Shown one piece after another: positions 24,591-36,703 of a stretch of DNA of 64,000 nucleotides. This DNA is from Valencia hispanica (Eukaryota > Chordata > Actinopteri > Cyprinodontiformes > Valenciidae). Every line of letters begins with the position of its first letter. The stretch's first letter is position 1. The translations under genes and the position numbers were made by a program. The notes beneath the pieces were generated by a model. It was not told where the DNA came from. It did not search any database and saw nothing but the letters and a program-made list of their open reading frames with translations. The stretch lies in the NCBI GenBank assembly GCA_963556495.2, contig OY747712.1, positions 4,743,634 to 4,807,633 of the forward strand. Direction: 5' to 3'.

Positions 24591-25475
24591 GGTAGGAACG
24601 TAGATCGACCGGTAAATCGAGAGCTTCGCCTTCCGGCTCAGCTCTCTCTTCACCACGACAGACCGGTAGAGCGCCCGCATAACTGCAGATGCCCCACCAG
24701 TCCCTCTATCGATCTCCCGCTCCATTTTTCCCTCATTCGTGAACAAGACCCCTAGATACTTAAACTCCTCCACTTGGGGAAGGACCCCATCCCTGACCCG
24801 GAGAAGGCACCCCACCCTTTTCCGGCTCAAGACCATGGTCACGGATTTGGAGGTGCTGATTCTCATCCCAGCCGCTTCACACTCGGCTGCGAACCGCTCC
24901 AACGAAAGCTGTAGATCACGTTCAGATGAAGCCAACAGGACCACATCATCTGCAAAAAGCAGAGACCCGATCCTGTGGCCACCAAAACGTATCCCCTCAA
25001 CACCTTGGCGGCGCCTGGAGATCCTGTCCATAAAAGTTATGAACAGGATCGGTGACAAAGGGCAACCTTGGCGGAGTCCAACTCTCACCGGAAGCAAGCC
25101 CGACTTACTGCCGGCAATGCGAACCAAACTCTGGCACCGGTCGTACAGGGACCTAACAGCCCGTATCAAGGGGCCCGGTACCCCATACTCCCGGAGCACC
25201 CCCCACAGGGCCCCCCGAGGGACCCGGTCGAACGCCTTCTCCAAGTCCACAAAACACATGTAGACCGGTTGGGCGAACTCCAACGCACCCTCCAGGACCC
25301 TGCTGAGGGTGTAGAGCTGGTCCAGTGTTCCACGGCCAGGACGAAAACCGCATTGTTCCTCCTGGATCCGAGGTTCGACTATCCGTCGGACCCTCCTCTC
25401 CAGAACCCCTGAATAGACCTTACCAGGGAGGCTCAGAAGTGTGATCCCCCTGTACTTGGAACACACCCTGTGCTA
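24591..25475 (-). pseudogene. Rex3-like LINE fragment, inverted second copy
   Basis: The minus-strand frame reads from CSKYRGITLLSLPGKVYSGV through the same reverse-transcriptase motifs, FADDVVLLASSERDLQL, LPQVEEFKYLGVLFTNEGKM and ELSRKAKLSIYRSIYVPT. It extends about 80 residues beyond the plus-strand copy. It is truncated at both ends with respect to a full LINE. Its first 610 bases pair with the plus-strand copy as an inverted repeat with a loop of about 250 bases. Confidence 0.85.
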
Positions 25476-25477
25476 AT

Positions 25478-25625
25478 GCTAACCAGCATGTTATCATTAG
25501 CATCCCAGCAATCAGTAAGACAAAACAGTCAAATTGAAAGAAAATAGCTAAATATCCTAACATGAGCTAGCATTCTGATGCAGTGAATTTCCCTTTTGGG
25601 GATAAATAAATTATCTATCTATCTG
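25478..25625. repeat. GCTAATGCTAGC-type repeat and LINE-like 3' tail
   Basis: 25478-25575 has CTAACCAGCATGTTATCATT, related to the array at 57755-58332. 25576-25625 (TTTGGGGATAAATAAATTAT then (CTAT)n) resembles the microsatellite-ending tail of fish LINEs. Confidence 0.5.
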
Positions 25626-26379
25626 GCATTCTACCATTAGCCTAAAAACCATCGTATGTAACGATGGCATGTATGGATGATACGGGAGAGAATCCGGTCA
25701 CTTTTCAAAATAAAACACCTTCTGCAACCTGGTACCAAATGACCTGCGGTCCGGTACCGGCCCGGGGAACCTCTTCTTTATACGACTGTGCCTTGGAGAA
25801 CATTCATCTGTGTCAGTATTTATGTGTTTGGGAACAGTTTGGACATATATTAGCTATTTATTTGATTAAACGCACGGCAACATACACATTAAGCTAAGCT
25901 AATTTGTAAGTGCTAATGGTGCCGTAACTCGGAAATTCCAACTTCTGAATGGGGACAAATAATAAACTGGAACGCCCCACTTGTAAAGGAGCCGTGCCCC
26001 TAGCCGATCAGCGACCCAGTCTTTTGATGTCTAATTTTTACCCCGACTTAGCGTAATAGCTCCCCAAAAAAAGAGCTTTTAACAAGAACCAGCAGCGAAT
26101 GGAAAAACCCAAAGACTGAGTCGAGTCAGCCGCTATTGGTGGAAAGTCGAATAAAAACACAACAGACAGAATGTTTAGAAAATAGTTTTAGTATTATTAT
26201 TAACAGTCGACAGCGGTAAAATGGAGACAGAAACTGTATGTCAGAGAGAGAGAGCCTCCAGTGGACACGGGTGGTACTGCATTGCTGGTAGCTTCTAGTT
26301 TTTAACTGACTGGATGATAGAGACACGAAGCTGGAGTAAATAAACCGTCATCGACCAGAAACGTCACTGCAATGGTAGG
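25626..26379. other. Intergenic with a small hAT-like scrap
   Basis: 25680-25765 (GAGAATCCGGTCACTTTT, CCGGTACCGGCCCGGGG) is similar to 60965-61112, which ends in a hAT-type terminus. No gene recognised. Confidence 0.45.
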
Positions 26380-28337
26380 TAGGGCTGCACGATTAACCTT
26401 TATCGCATCGATATTGAGGTTTTAACTCCTGCGATAGCCTAACCACAGGAGGCTGAGTTTTTTCCCCGCCCCTGACATTTGAGTGACAAACCTATTCACC
26501 AATCAAAATGGTTGAGTCTTGCATTCCTGGCTTGCTGGCCAATCAGAAACGGTGATGGGAAACAAGCTTGTATGCAGAGCAGTGTTGCCAACTTGACGAC
26601 TTTGTCACTATATTTAGCGACTTTTCCGACCCCCCTGGCAACGTTTTTATTTAAAGTGACTAGTGACAAATTTAGCGGCTTTTCCACATGTTGCTAGAGA
26701 CTTTTGGCGACTTGTTCAATGTGAAAGCAGAATGTATTTCTCACTGTTCTCAGCGGGTAGCGGGAGAGGAACCTGGCTGCAGATCTCTGCTGTCAGTTTC
26801 TCTCCGCTGCCGCTCAGGTTGCCAAACGTCCCGTAAAAAACGGAACCGTCCCGTATTCAGAGAAAATATTATACGTTCCGTATTAAGGTGAGAAGGAACG
26901 CGGTTTGTCCCGTATTTCAGCTAGAATGAAAAGACACAAAGCTGAAGGTATTCTGTGTTTTTAAGCTGTGCAGCTTCTTCTTCTTCTCTCCCCTCCCTCT
27001 CCTGTTGCTCCTTCAATCATGAAACTGATCAATGATCAGCTGATCGGCTTTTCTGTCGCAGTCCCGTTTCTGTTTGTTTATCGCAGACTTTTATCAGATA
27101 GAGGAAACCAGCGGGTGTCGCGCTAAACAACAGCAGCACGTTTAAGCTTGATAAACTGTTAGAATTGATTTAATATCACTTTCTGATGTTTGCTGGAGCC
27201 ACAGCCGTAACAGCTGCTGGTCATGATATCGGTTTGGATATGTGGTGAGATGGAAACATTAAGATGAAACCAGGAGATGTTCTTACTGAATCAGAGCTGA
27301 ACAGGTGATGGAGAAACAGGTTTACCTTTTAGGTGACATGAATGAGTTGAAGGGAAGTTATAAACTGTTTCTGAGAGACAAATAACACCAGGATCTTCTA
27401 GCGGACGGCTGGTAACTGTGCAGGGGCGGCTCTAGCTTTTAATGAATAATTATCTGACTCTTACAACCAATTGGATGTAGTGGTCATAAATCCTTTATCA
27501 TATACAGCTAATATTAAGTCTAATACAGGATCCTACTAAGCTATAGTACGTTTTCCTTCGGGAAGGTACCATCTGTGCAGTCTGCAGTTCTGTCAAAGAA
27601 AGATGTTGAATCTATTTAAATTATTATAGAAAAATAATTCATTTCTGTGCATTTGTTTTACACGTGCATTAAATTAAAGTCGATTAGGTGGATTAAGCAT
27701 CATGAGGGTGGGGGGTGGTTCCTTATTCTTTTTGCTGGGAGTTGTCAACCCTACTGTCAGGTTACTACGTCTTATCTTGCAGAAGGCTGGATAAGGTCTT
27801 GTTTTTAATTGTTATTGTCATTTATTTTAAAATGTGTGCAATATAACAGTTTCATGTTTAGTAAATGGCAGTGGACTGCAGAAGATTTTGTTTTCTAATT
27901 GTAAATCTAAATCTAATGAGAGTTCATTTTCTATTTTTCAATAGCAAAGATTCGTCAATAAAAAAAAAATTAAGCTACCTGTTTAAGTTAATTTTTATTA
28001 TGTCTTATTCTTTGGTATTTAGGTTCAGGTATTTAATGATTAGGAACCATTGAACAATCTCATTACCTCAATCACTATGTAGTTTATATTAGAGATTTTT
28101 CAGGTTCAACAGCAGACAAAAGCCAGAAGAGATCCATGGCCACATAAATATTTTTTAGGTTATTGTATATTGTTCCCATGTGTGTCAAGTTGTACAAGAC
28201 TGTGTTGTAAAAGTAACAATATATGTCATTCATAATTTTAGTTTTATGCACTTAAAAGTATCGAAAGTAAAAATAGGAATCACAATATTTGTCAGAAAAA
28301 CCGCAATTAGGTTTTTTGTCAAAATCGTGCACCACTA
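26380..28337. mobile_element. hAT-like non-autonomous element with perfect 8-base duplication
   Basis: The left end is TAGGGCTGCACGATTAACC and the right end AATCGTGCACCACTA, imperfect inverted repeats agreeing at 13 of the first 15 bases. The element of 1958 bases is bounded on both sides by the identical octamer atggtagg (26372-26379 and 28338-28345). Eight-base duplications and this terminus are characteristic of hAT transposons. The inside has no transposase frame; it contains material such as TTGCCAACTTGACGACTTTG near 26585 that looks like other repeats. The intact duplication suggests a fairly young insertion. Confidence 0.85.
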
Positions 28338-28345
28338 ATGGTAGG

Positions 28346-28783
28346 CAGACCCGCCATTAAAAAGGTATGCGCCCCCTGCTGTCCTGGAGGGGAATTGCTT
28401 CGCAACAACGGAGAAGTATCAAAGGAAAAACGTCAATACGTGCGTGTGGGTGCAAACTTGCTGACGGCGAAGCATAAACTAGGCTTTAGAGTAGAATAAA
28501 TCCTCCAGGTGGCGCTGTTCTTCGCCGATCACATCTTCTCTTTCGTACCAGCCCTAAAAACCTCAAACATCTGACATACTTTGTGGATTAAACAGCTCTT
28601 CAAACAGTTAAAGCTGGAATATTTTTTTTAGATCATTTATAAAACTGCAACAGAGCGCCACCAAACCAATAAAAATCACGTTTACACGTCTCATTTTGCG
28701 CCAACATGCAGATAGTAAAAGATCTCCAGTTTGTAACCAACAGTGAAGTTGTTGAAGGGAGTTCTGGAGCGACCCGTTTGGGC
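28346..28783. other. Downstream of zinc-finger gene B
   Basis: Probable 3' UTR of gene B (minus strand). No clear minus-strand AATAAA was found; a TATAAA-type variant lies near 28637-28642. Confidence 0.4.
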
Positions 28784-31700
28784 TCAGTTAGTCGGGTGGC
28801 ACTTCTTCATGTGCAGCTTGAGGCTGTACTTAACGATGAAGCTCCTGGGGCAGAGCTGGCAGCCGTAGGGACGCGCGCCCGTGTGCACGTTCAGGTGCGA
28901 CCTCAGGTGAGCCGACTGGGTGAACTTCTTCCCGCACTGCTCGCAGGCGAAGGGCCTCTCGCCCGTGTGGATCCGCCTGTGGACCTCCAGGTTCTGCGCC
29001 GTGGCGTAGGTCTTGTTGCAGATGGAGCAGACGAAGCGCTTCTGCTGGGGGTCGACGTCCGGATCAGCCGCGGAGGGCTGGGGCTGGCCCGGCGGCTCGC
29101 CGTACAGCCCAAAGTTCAGCACGCCGACGCCGCCGTTTTCGTACTCGAAGTCGTCCGCCGCGGTCGAGCCGGAGACCCCGACCAGCTTCAGCCCGAACGC
29201 GTCGCCCTCCACGTTCTCGCTCGCACAGAACTGAGCGAAGCTCATGGAGCCTTTGGGCTGCTTTGTCCAAGCCGGGTCCGGGTCCAGGTCCAGGTCGGCC
29301 CGGGTCATCGGGGACCGGGCCTCCATCAGAGCGCCGCTGCTGAAGAACACCTGCCTGCTGGGGCCCGGGGCAGCCAGGGAGCACTCCTGGACCAGCTGGA
29401 CGTCCGGGTCCATCGGGCCGTCCTCCAGGAACGGATCCGAGCAGCTCGGCGAGTCCAGACTGTAGACGGGAACGTTCTGTTTGGACGTCTTCAGCGCCGA
29501 CGCCTCGGCCTCCTCGTACGCCCGACCGCGGCGCCGCCTCCTCCGGGCGGCCCGAGCGGAGGAGACTCCCTCGCCGACGGCTGCCGCTCCTCCGTCGCGG
29601 AGCTTCCTTTCTCCTGCACAAAGAGATGAAAGAACGGAGCGTTACGGATCATCTGGAGAGAAACCAGATTTATTCCCAGAAAAAAAATCTGAATCCAAAT
29701 GTTCTTAGAGATCTGCTGTAAATAAAGAAGTATATTTCTGTAACCACAAGGTCAGTTTGATTAGGATGTCTAAATATCAGTTTATGTGTTATTGATGCAG
29801 TTTAAATGAACACGGCACTTTGTAAAAACATTTATTTATTTACTTTTAGGATGAATACCTCTTTGGAAAAATGCAGCTGCAGCCTCAATAAATTCATAGT
29901 TACACATCTTGAAATTATCTGTACACAGCTTGATTCTAATAAACTGAAAAACAAGAATATTATATTAGAGTTTTTATGCAGTGAAAGCTCCAAAATGGCA
30001 CAATCTGTCCAACACTGAGCCAGTTTGAATTTTCTCACGTACAATACAGTATTTTCAATAATATGACTTAGCAGTGGGAAATATAAACGGTATAAGGTAG
30101 AAATTATATACATTTAGCCAACGGTAGCGATTTTGACTATACCGGCCTACCGCGGTCCCGTGCATTTTGATGATGTCATCAAGCTGTGCCGTACGCAAGG
30201 AGGATAAATACTTGTGTTCAGTGTTCATATTTACACCAGATACTGCAAGTTCTTGTTTTCCATTTAACTGAAAAGGAAGCTGTTTAACTTGAAGCATTTT
30301 TAATTCAAACAGGTGAGATATTAAATTTATAAATAAGTACTCAGGAAACCAGAATTTTTTTTTTTCTGTATTTTGCACTTCAGTTCAAACAATCTGGAAC
30401 TTTGTGTTTTCATAACATGTAACTTACTTTATTTCAAATATCTTCATTTTTATTTATGTTGTGAGAATGTTGTTGTTTCATTTCTTTGGGGGGGGGGGGG
30501 GGGATTTGAATATTTTTTTAATGCATTTTGACGATGAATCGTCTTTAAATAGCATACTTTTTTGAAGTTGTTGTTCAGCTGTTTGCTGTTCTTTGGCTCG
30601 TATCCATCTGAAACTTCAGCGGAGAGCGTTCTGAGACAAAGGTTTAGCATTAGCATGGCTGTAGCTTCAATCGGGGAGCAAACAGAGCAAAAAGTACATT
30701 TCTGTCGTTTTTCATCACACAGGGGTGGGGGTATGAATTCTCCTGCTCACCGTCCTCCATGCTGTCGTGGCCGTCCGAGTCCTCGTCCTTAATCAGCACC
30801 ACCTCCGGAACCTGGAGACGGACGCCACAAACGTTCAATATTTCACCGTTTTAACTAATCCGAGCACACACACACACACAACCATGCAGGATATCACCCC
30901 GTTTCTCAATCGCCTTCAGTTTTTTAAATCCCTTACGGATCTGCTTTCCCCAGATCAGGAGCTAATTAACCTCAGAAAGCCGCTTCGGGCCACGCAGCAT
31001 CGACCCCCGAGAGGAAACAATCGGCGGCTTCATCACCTAGCCAGAGCTGGGAAATAAATTCAGCAGCAGGATCTCGTTAAAACGAGAAAGTTCTCTCGCT
31101 TTCTGTCTCGTTAAAACGGGAAACATCGAGGAACCTCGTTATAACAGGAAAGTTCCCCGTTTTTACGAGCTGCGGCTCCCTCAGACGCTCCTTCTCCTCC
31201 CTGGTTCTTCTAGACGACAGATCAGAACATTTTCTGATTTTAATGAGCTATAAATGTCGTTAGAGCGAGACGGTTTCCGGTTTTTAAACGAGATTCTGCT
31301 CGTGTTTCTGTCCCAGCTCTGGCAGCTAACCTGAGAATCCGGCCGGGTTCGTTACGGAGCTTTGATGACGAATATTCATCAGGGTCAGATGTCCTCCTGC
31401 TGCCTTCTGGCCGTTCAGGAAACGTTCCTCAAACTCCTGGCAGCTCCGGACTTCAGTGCTGAAGATTGGAAACCTTCAACAAAGCTGCTGCACTCAGGGT
31501 CGCAAGATCGGTCACAGCTCCCTCTTCATTTTCATTTTAAATCATAATAAAAACTGAATTTTTCTGGGCCTTTCCCACATTTTGGGGGGTTAACTTTTTA
31601 TTTTTACCGTCCATCTGTGACCGAAAAAAGAAAGAAAAGAAAAACGTTTTGACTGTATTTTTGTAGCAGCTAACGTCTGCTTCCAGCCAGTTCTGCTTGC

Positions 31701-34700
31701 TATAAAAGACGGCTCTGCAGAACCACAATGCCACCAGTGCAGAGCTTAATACTTCAGGTTGTAAAACCTCTCGCTTTCTGTCTCGTTAAAACGGGAAACA
31801 TCGAGGAACCTCGTTATAACAGGAAAGTTCCCCGTTTTTACGAGCTGCGGCTCCCTGCTGAAGATTGGAAACCTTCAACAAAGCTGCTGCACTCAGGGTC
31901 GCAAGATCGGTCACAGCTCCCTCTTCATTTTCATTTTAAATCATAATAAAAACTGAATTTTTCTGGGCCTTTCCCACATTTTGGGGGGTTAACTTTTTAT
32001 TTTTACCGTCCATCTGTGACCGAAAAAAGAAAGAAAAGAAAAACGTTTTGACTGTATTTTTGTAGCAGCTAACGTCTGCTTCCAGCCAGTTCTGCTTGCT
32101 ATAAAAGACGGCTCTGCAGAACCACGATGCCACCAGTGCAGAGCTTAATACTTCAGGTTGTAAAACTAAAAGGAGCCCCATCCATCACTCTTAACACTCT
32201 TAAAGCTGCAGTAACAAGATAATAAATAAATCACCTTCTACTTCATAACTGCTACTAAATTCAGGTATTTTTTTAAAGCGTATTTAAAGCATTTTATCAC
32301 AGTAACAATCATTTTGATTTAAATTAGGTATAACTGCTTTATTATGCTTTAAACTGTAGCACTATAAAAGCCCATTTCTTCCACTCTGATGAAAAATAAA
32401 ATCTAGTATCTCATAATTATGAGAAAGATAAGTCACAAGATAGTGTCTCAAAATCATAGATACTATCTCGTGCAAGTGGGCGATATAAAAGGCAGTAGGT
32501 AGAAATTATATTAATTTAGCCAACGGTAGAGATTTAGACTATACCGGCCTGCCGCGATTACGCATTTTGATGATGTCATCAAGCTGTGCCTATGTACTTT
32601 GTATCAGGTACACGAGGAGGATAAATACTGATGTTCAGTGATTGTCTTTACACTACATATAGCAAGTTTTCTGTTTTCTCTTTAATAAAAACAAAAACAA
32701 CAAAAACTGTTGAACTTTAAGCATTGTTAATTCAAATATGTGCAGCTTTATGATTTTGTGCTCATATTTATGACTGTAAGTTATAAATAATGATTTTGTA
32801 TCTCAGGAAAGGGGACAAGTTTTAACTTTCGGTTTTTCAAATAACATTTAGATTTTAATTTATATAAAATATCATCATCTTTATGTTGTGATAATTATTG
32901 TGTTGTATTTGTGAACATTTTTAAATTATGACTTTGTATCTCATAATTATGACTGAAAGTTGAAATTACTACTTTGAAATTAGAAATAATGATTTTGTTT
33001 CTCATATTTATGACTAAGTTAAAATTATGATTTTGTTTCTCATATTTATGACTGTAAGTTAAAATAATGATTTTGTATCTCATATTTATGACTAAGTTAA
33101 AATAATGATTTTGTATCTCATATTTATGACTGTAAGTTAAAATTATGATTTTGTTTCTCATAATTATGACTAAGTTAAAATTATGATTTTGTTTCTCATA
33201 TTTATGACTGTAAGTTAAAATAATGATTTTGTATCTCATATTTATGACTGTAAGTTAAAATAATGATTTTGTATCTCATATTTATGACTGTAAGTTAAAA
33301 TTATGATTTTGTATCTCATATTTATGACTGTAAGTTAAAATAATGATTTTGTATCTCATATTTATGACTGTAAGTTAAAATTATGATTTTGTTTCTCATA
33401 ATTATGACTAAGTTAAAATTATGATTTTGTTTCTCATATTTATGACTGTAAGTTAAAATTATGATTTTGTTTCTCATATTTATGACTGTAAGTTAAAATT
33501 ATGATTTTGTTTCTCATATTTATGACTGTAAGTTAAAATTATGATTTTGTTTCTCATATTTATGACTGTAAGTTAAAATTATGATTTTGTTTCTCATAAT
33601 TATGACTAAGTTAAAATTATGATTTTGTTTCTCATAATTATGACTAAGTTAAAATTATGATTTTGTTTCTCATATTTATGACTGTAAGTTAAAATTATGA
33701 TTTTGTTTCTCATAATTATGACTAAGTTAAAATTATGATTTTGTTTCTCATATTTATGACTGTAAGTTAAAATAATGATTTTGTATCTCATATTTATGAC
33801 TGTAAGTTAAAATAATGATTTTGTATCTCATAATTATGACTAAGTTAAAATAATGATTTTGTATCTCATAATTATGACTAAGTTTAAATTATGATTTTGT
33901 ATCTCATAATTATGACTAAGTTAAAATAATGATTTTGTATCTCATATTTATGACTAAGTTAAAATTATGATTTTGTATCTCATATTTATGACTGTAAGTT
34001 AAAATTATGATTTTGTATCTCATATTTATGACTGTAAGTTAAAATTATGATTTTGTTTCTCATAATTATGACTAAGTTAAAATTATGATTTTGTTTCTCA
34101 TATTTATGACTGTAAGTTAAAATAATGATTTTGTTTCTCATATTTATGACTGTAAGTTAAAATTATGATTTTGTTTCTCATAATTATGACTGTAAGTTAA
34201 AATAATGATTTTGTATCTCATAATTATGACTAAGTTAAAATTATGATTTTGTTTCTCATATTTATGACTGTAAGTTAAAATTATGATTTTGTATCTCATA
34301 TTTATGACTAAGTTAAAATTATGATTTTGTTTCTCATATTTATGACTGTAAGTTAAAATAATGATTTTGTATCTCATATTTATGACTGTAAGTTAAAATA
34401 ATGATTTTGTATCTCATATTTATGACTAAGTTAAAATAATGATTTTGTATCTCATAATTATGACTAAGTTTAAATTATGATTTTGTATCTCATAATTATG
34501 ACTAAGTTTAAATTATGATTTTGTATCTCATAATTATGACTAAGTTAAAATAATGATTTTGTATCTCATAATTATGACTAAGTTAAAATTATGATTTTGT
34601 ATCTCATATTTATGACTGTAAGTTAAAATTATGATTTTGTATCTCATAATTATGACTAAGTTTAAATTATGATTTTGTATCTCATATTTATGACTAAGTT

Positions 34701-36055
34701 AAAATAATGATTTTGTATCTCATAATTATGACTAAGTTAAAATAATGATTTTGTATCTCATAATTATGACTAAGTTAAAATAATGATTTTGTATCTCATA
34801 TTTATGACTAAGTTAAAATAATGATTTTGTTTCTCATATTTATGACTGTAAGTTAAAATTATGATTTTGTTTCTCATAATTATGACTAAGTTAAAATTAT
34901 GATTTTGTTTCTCATATTTATGACTGTAAGTTAAAATAATGATTTTGTTTCTCATATTTATGACTGTAAGTTAAAATTATGATTTTGTTTCTCATAATTA
35001 TGACTAAGTTAAAATTATGATTTTGTTTCTCATAATTATGACTAAGTTAAAATAATGATTTTGTTTCTCATATTTATGACTGTAAGTTAAAATAATGATT
35101 TTGTTTCTCATATTTATGACTGTAAGTTAAAATAATGATTTTGTTTCTCATATTTATGACTGTAAGTTAAAATAATGATTTTGTTTCTCATATTTATGAC
35201 TGTAAGTTAAAATTATGATTTTGTTTCTCATAATTATGACTAAGTTAAAATAATGATTTTGTATCTCATATTTATGACTAAGTTAAAATAATGATTTTGT
35301 ATCTCATAATTATGACTAAGTTAAAATAATGATTTTGTATCTCATATTTATGAAATACCAAGACTGGAAGTGGCGGAAATGGGCTTTCCACAGTACGACC
35401 CAAAACTGGTGATCTATTTAATCTGGGTTATTATTGTAAGCGCATACAAGCAACTGATGTGATGGAATAAAAACATATTGAGTACAATATAGAAAACAGG
35501 TCAGTGGGGGCTTGTTGGGCCCCCAGATGGAGTTCTGCTCAGGCCCCCATTCACCTTAGAACCGGCCCTGGAAATCAGATAAACTATCGCAGAACCTTCT
35601 TCTTCTGTTACACTGTATCTTGTAGGGACGTGTTAAGGACAACCCCGCTCAGGTTCCTCCGGTAACAGTCAGGGTTCTGCGGTTACCTCTTCCCGCTCCA
35701 CCCCGGCGGATCCTCCGTCCTCTCCGGCTCCAGCAGCGGTGTCCTCCCGCTTTCTCTGCGGTGTTTCCGACCGGACAGCAGCCTCCGCCGCCCCGGACTC
35801 CTCCTCCGGGGCCGCCGCCTGGCTCTCCCCGCCCTCGCTGCTCCCGCCGCCGCCGCCCCGGACCACGATGGACTCGATGAGGTGCAGCTTCTTCCTCAGG
35901 TCCTGGTTCTCCTTGTGGCTCCGGCTGATCTCCAGCTGCAGCACCGAGTAGCCCTCCTCCACCAGCACGCAGATCTCCGCCAGCGCCGCCTGGGTCAGCG
36001 CCCCCAGGACGGCGGACAGCTGCTCCCGGAGCGCTTTGCTGCTCAGAACCGACAT
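28784..36055 (-). CDS. C2H2 zinc-finger protein B, three fingers
   Basis: Three coding exons join in frame on the minus strand: 36055-35687, 30811-30751 and 29613-28784, giving 419 residues. Exon 1 begins [20 protein letters not shown] and carries the family core [16 protein letters not shown], then a glycine/glutamate-rich tail. Exon 2 is only 61 bases and encodes [20 protein letters not shown]. Exon 3 has an Arg-rich patch ([13 protein letters not shown]), an acidic linker, and three fingers at about residues 337-359, 365-387 and 393-416, the last with H-X4-H spacing; linkers are HTGERP and HTGARP. A nuclear DNA-binding protein is likely. Intron 1 is 4.9 kb and filled with repeats, including a 2.4-kb minisatellite. 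The long intron makes the exon 1 link an inference, but phase 0 on both sides fits and no other partner exon is visible. Confidence 0.82.
30067..30620 (+). mobile_element. GGGCAATATA-family element, copy 2
   Basis: It starts TAGCAGTGGGAAATATAAAC and carries GATTTTGACTATACCGGCCT and TTTGATGATGTCATCAAG as in copy 1. The right terminus is not found. It lies in intron 2 of zinc-finger gene B and includes a 15-base G run near 30488-30502. Confidence 0.7.
31041..31322. mobile_element. Small element with CCAGAGCTGGGA termini
   Basis: CCAGAGCTGGGAAATAAA at the left is matched by TGTCCCAGCTCTGG at the right as an inverted repeat. Inside, CTCGTTAAAACGAGA-type palindromes recur. No clear target duplication. 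Confidence 0.55.
31090..32167. repeat. Direct duplication with an internal deletion in the second copy
   Basis: The segment 31090-31767 is repeated directly as 31768-32167. CTCTCGCTTTCTGTCTCG sits at 31093 and 31768, and GCTGAAGATTGGAAACC at 31458 and 31857. The second copy lacks about 276 bases (roughly 31184-31457), and the rest is nearly identical. It lies in intron 1 of zinc-finger gene B. Confidence 0.9.
32471..32921 (+). mobile_element. GGGCAATATA-family element, copy 3
   Basis: AAGTGGGCGATATAAAAGGC, GACTATACCGGCCTGCCG and TTTGATGATGTCATCAAG match copies 1 and 2. Its right part runs into the minisatellite, and minisatellite-like CTCATAATTATGAG precedes it, so it may have inserted into an early array. 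Confidence 0.65.
32922..35353. repeat. Minisatellite, about 60 units of 38 or 40 bases
   Basis: The units follow ATGATTTTGTWTCTCATAWT then TATGACT(GTA)AGTTAAAAW. The 40-base form has GACTGTAAGTT and the 38-base form GACTAAGTT; TTT/TAT and ATT/TTT variants are mixed along the array. It fills half of intron 1 of zinc-finger gene B. The open frames across it are only repeat translations. No spacer diversity, so it is not a CRISPR array. Confidence 0.97.
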
Positions 36056-36703
36056 CCCGACGCTCCAACAGAACCGGGACCAAACCGAACACACGAACCC
36101 GGAGGCGACCTCAGAACACGGAACCGAACCACGCAGCGAGTTCGGACCACAAAAGAAGACGCGTGGTTTTTTTTTTCTTTCACTTATCAGCCGCGTCACT
36201 TCCGGGTAGTTTTCATTTTCAAAGTAAAAGTAGTTGAATTAAATATGTAAATACGACGGAGTATTAGGGCCGCAGGAAGGAAAAAAAGTCAACTTGATGT
36301 CGAAAACTCAGAAATGTCCATGATTTAAAAACATATTTTTTTATATTTTAAGAGCAAATCGCCCCCAAATCAACCTTTTCTTTTCTTTTCTTTTTGCTGA
36401 TAAAATTTTCTTATTGGTATTTTACTACATTTCAGTAATAATTGTGGATTGCCCTCTTCAGGTTAAAACCTCACACTGTACTTGCATTTGAATCGGTGAT
36501 TTTTAAAATTTTAGAATTTATTTTGTTAATATTATTGATTTCAAACACAAAAAGACAAATAAAAAGAAATATACCAAGTATACATAGAACATATGTCAAG
36601 GTTAGGCAAAAAACAAGGACAAGATAAAACAGGGGACTTATATAAGTACAAAGTTAAAAGTAAAATAAAAGCAGTATTACAGGGGTCACATATTCAGTTT
36701 GTC
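36056..36703. other. Promoter side of zinc-finger gene B, then repeat fragment
   Basis: 36056-36230 is the likely 5' UTR and promoter region. 36345-36500 (AAATCAACC, GCCCTCTTCAGGTTAAAAC) is a fragment of the family at 22672-23600. Confidence 0.5.

Noticed and set aside
28706..29629. Plus-strand frame of 307 codons
   Set aside because: Antisense shadow of the zinc-finger exon of gene B, caused by GC-rich codon bias.
32895..34955. Minus-strand open frames of [12 protein letters not shown] repeats
   Set aside because: Translations of the 38/40-base minisatellite; unit lengths are not multiples of three, so frames break at random.
32922..35353. Regular repeats as a possible CRISPR array
   Set aside because: No unique spacers between repeats, eukaryotic context, no cas genes; it is a minisatellite.
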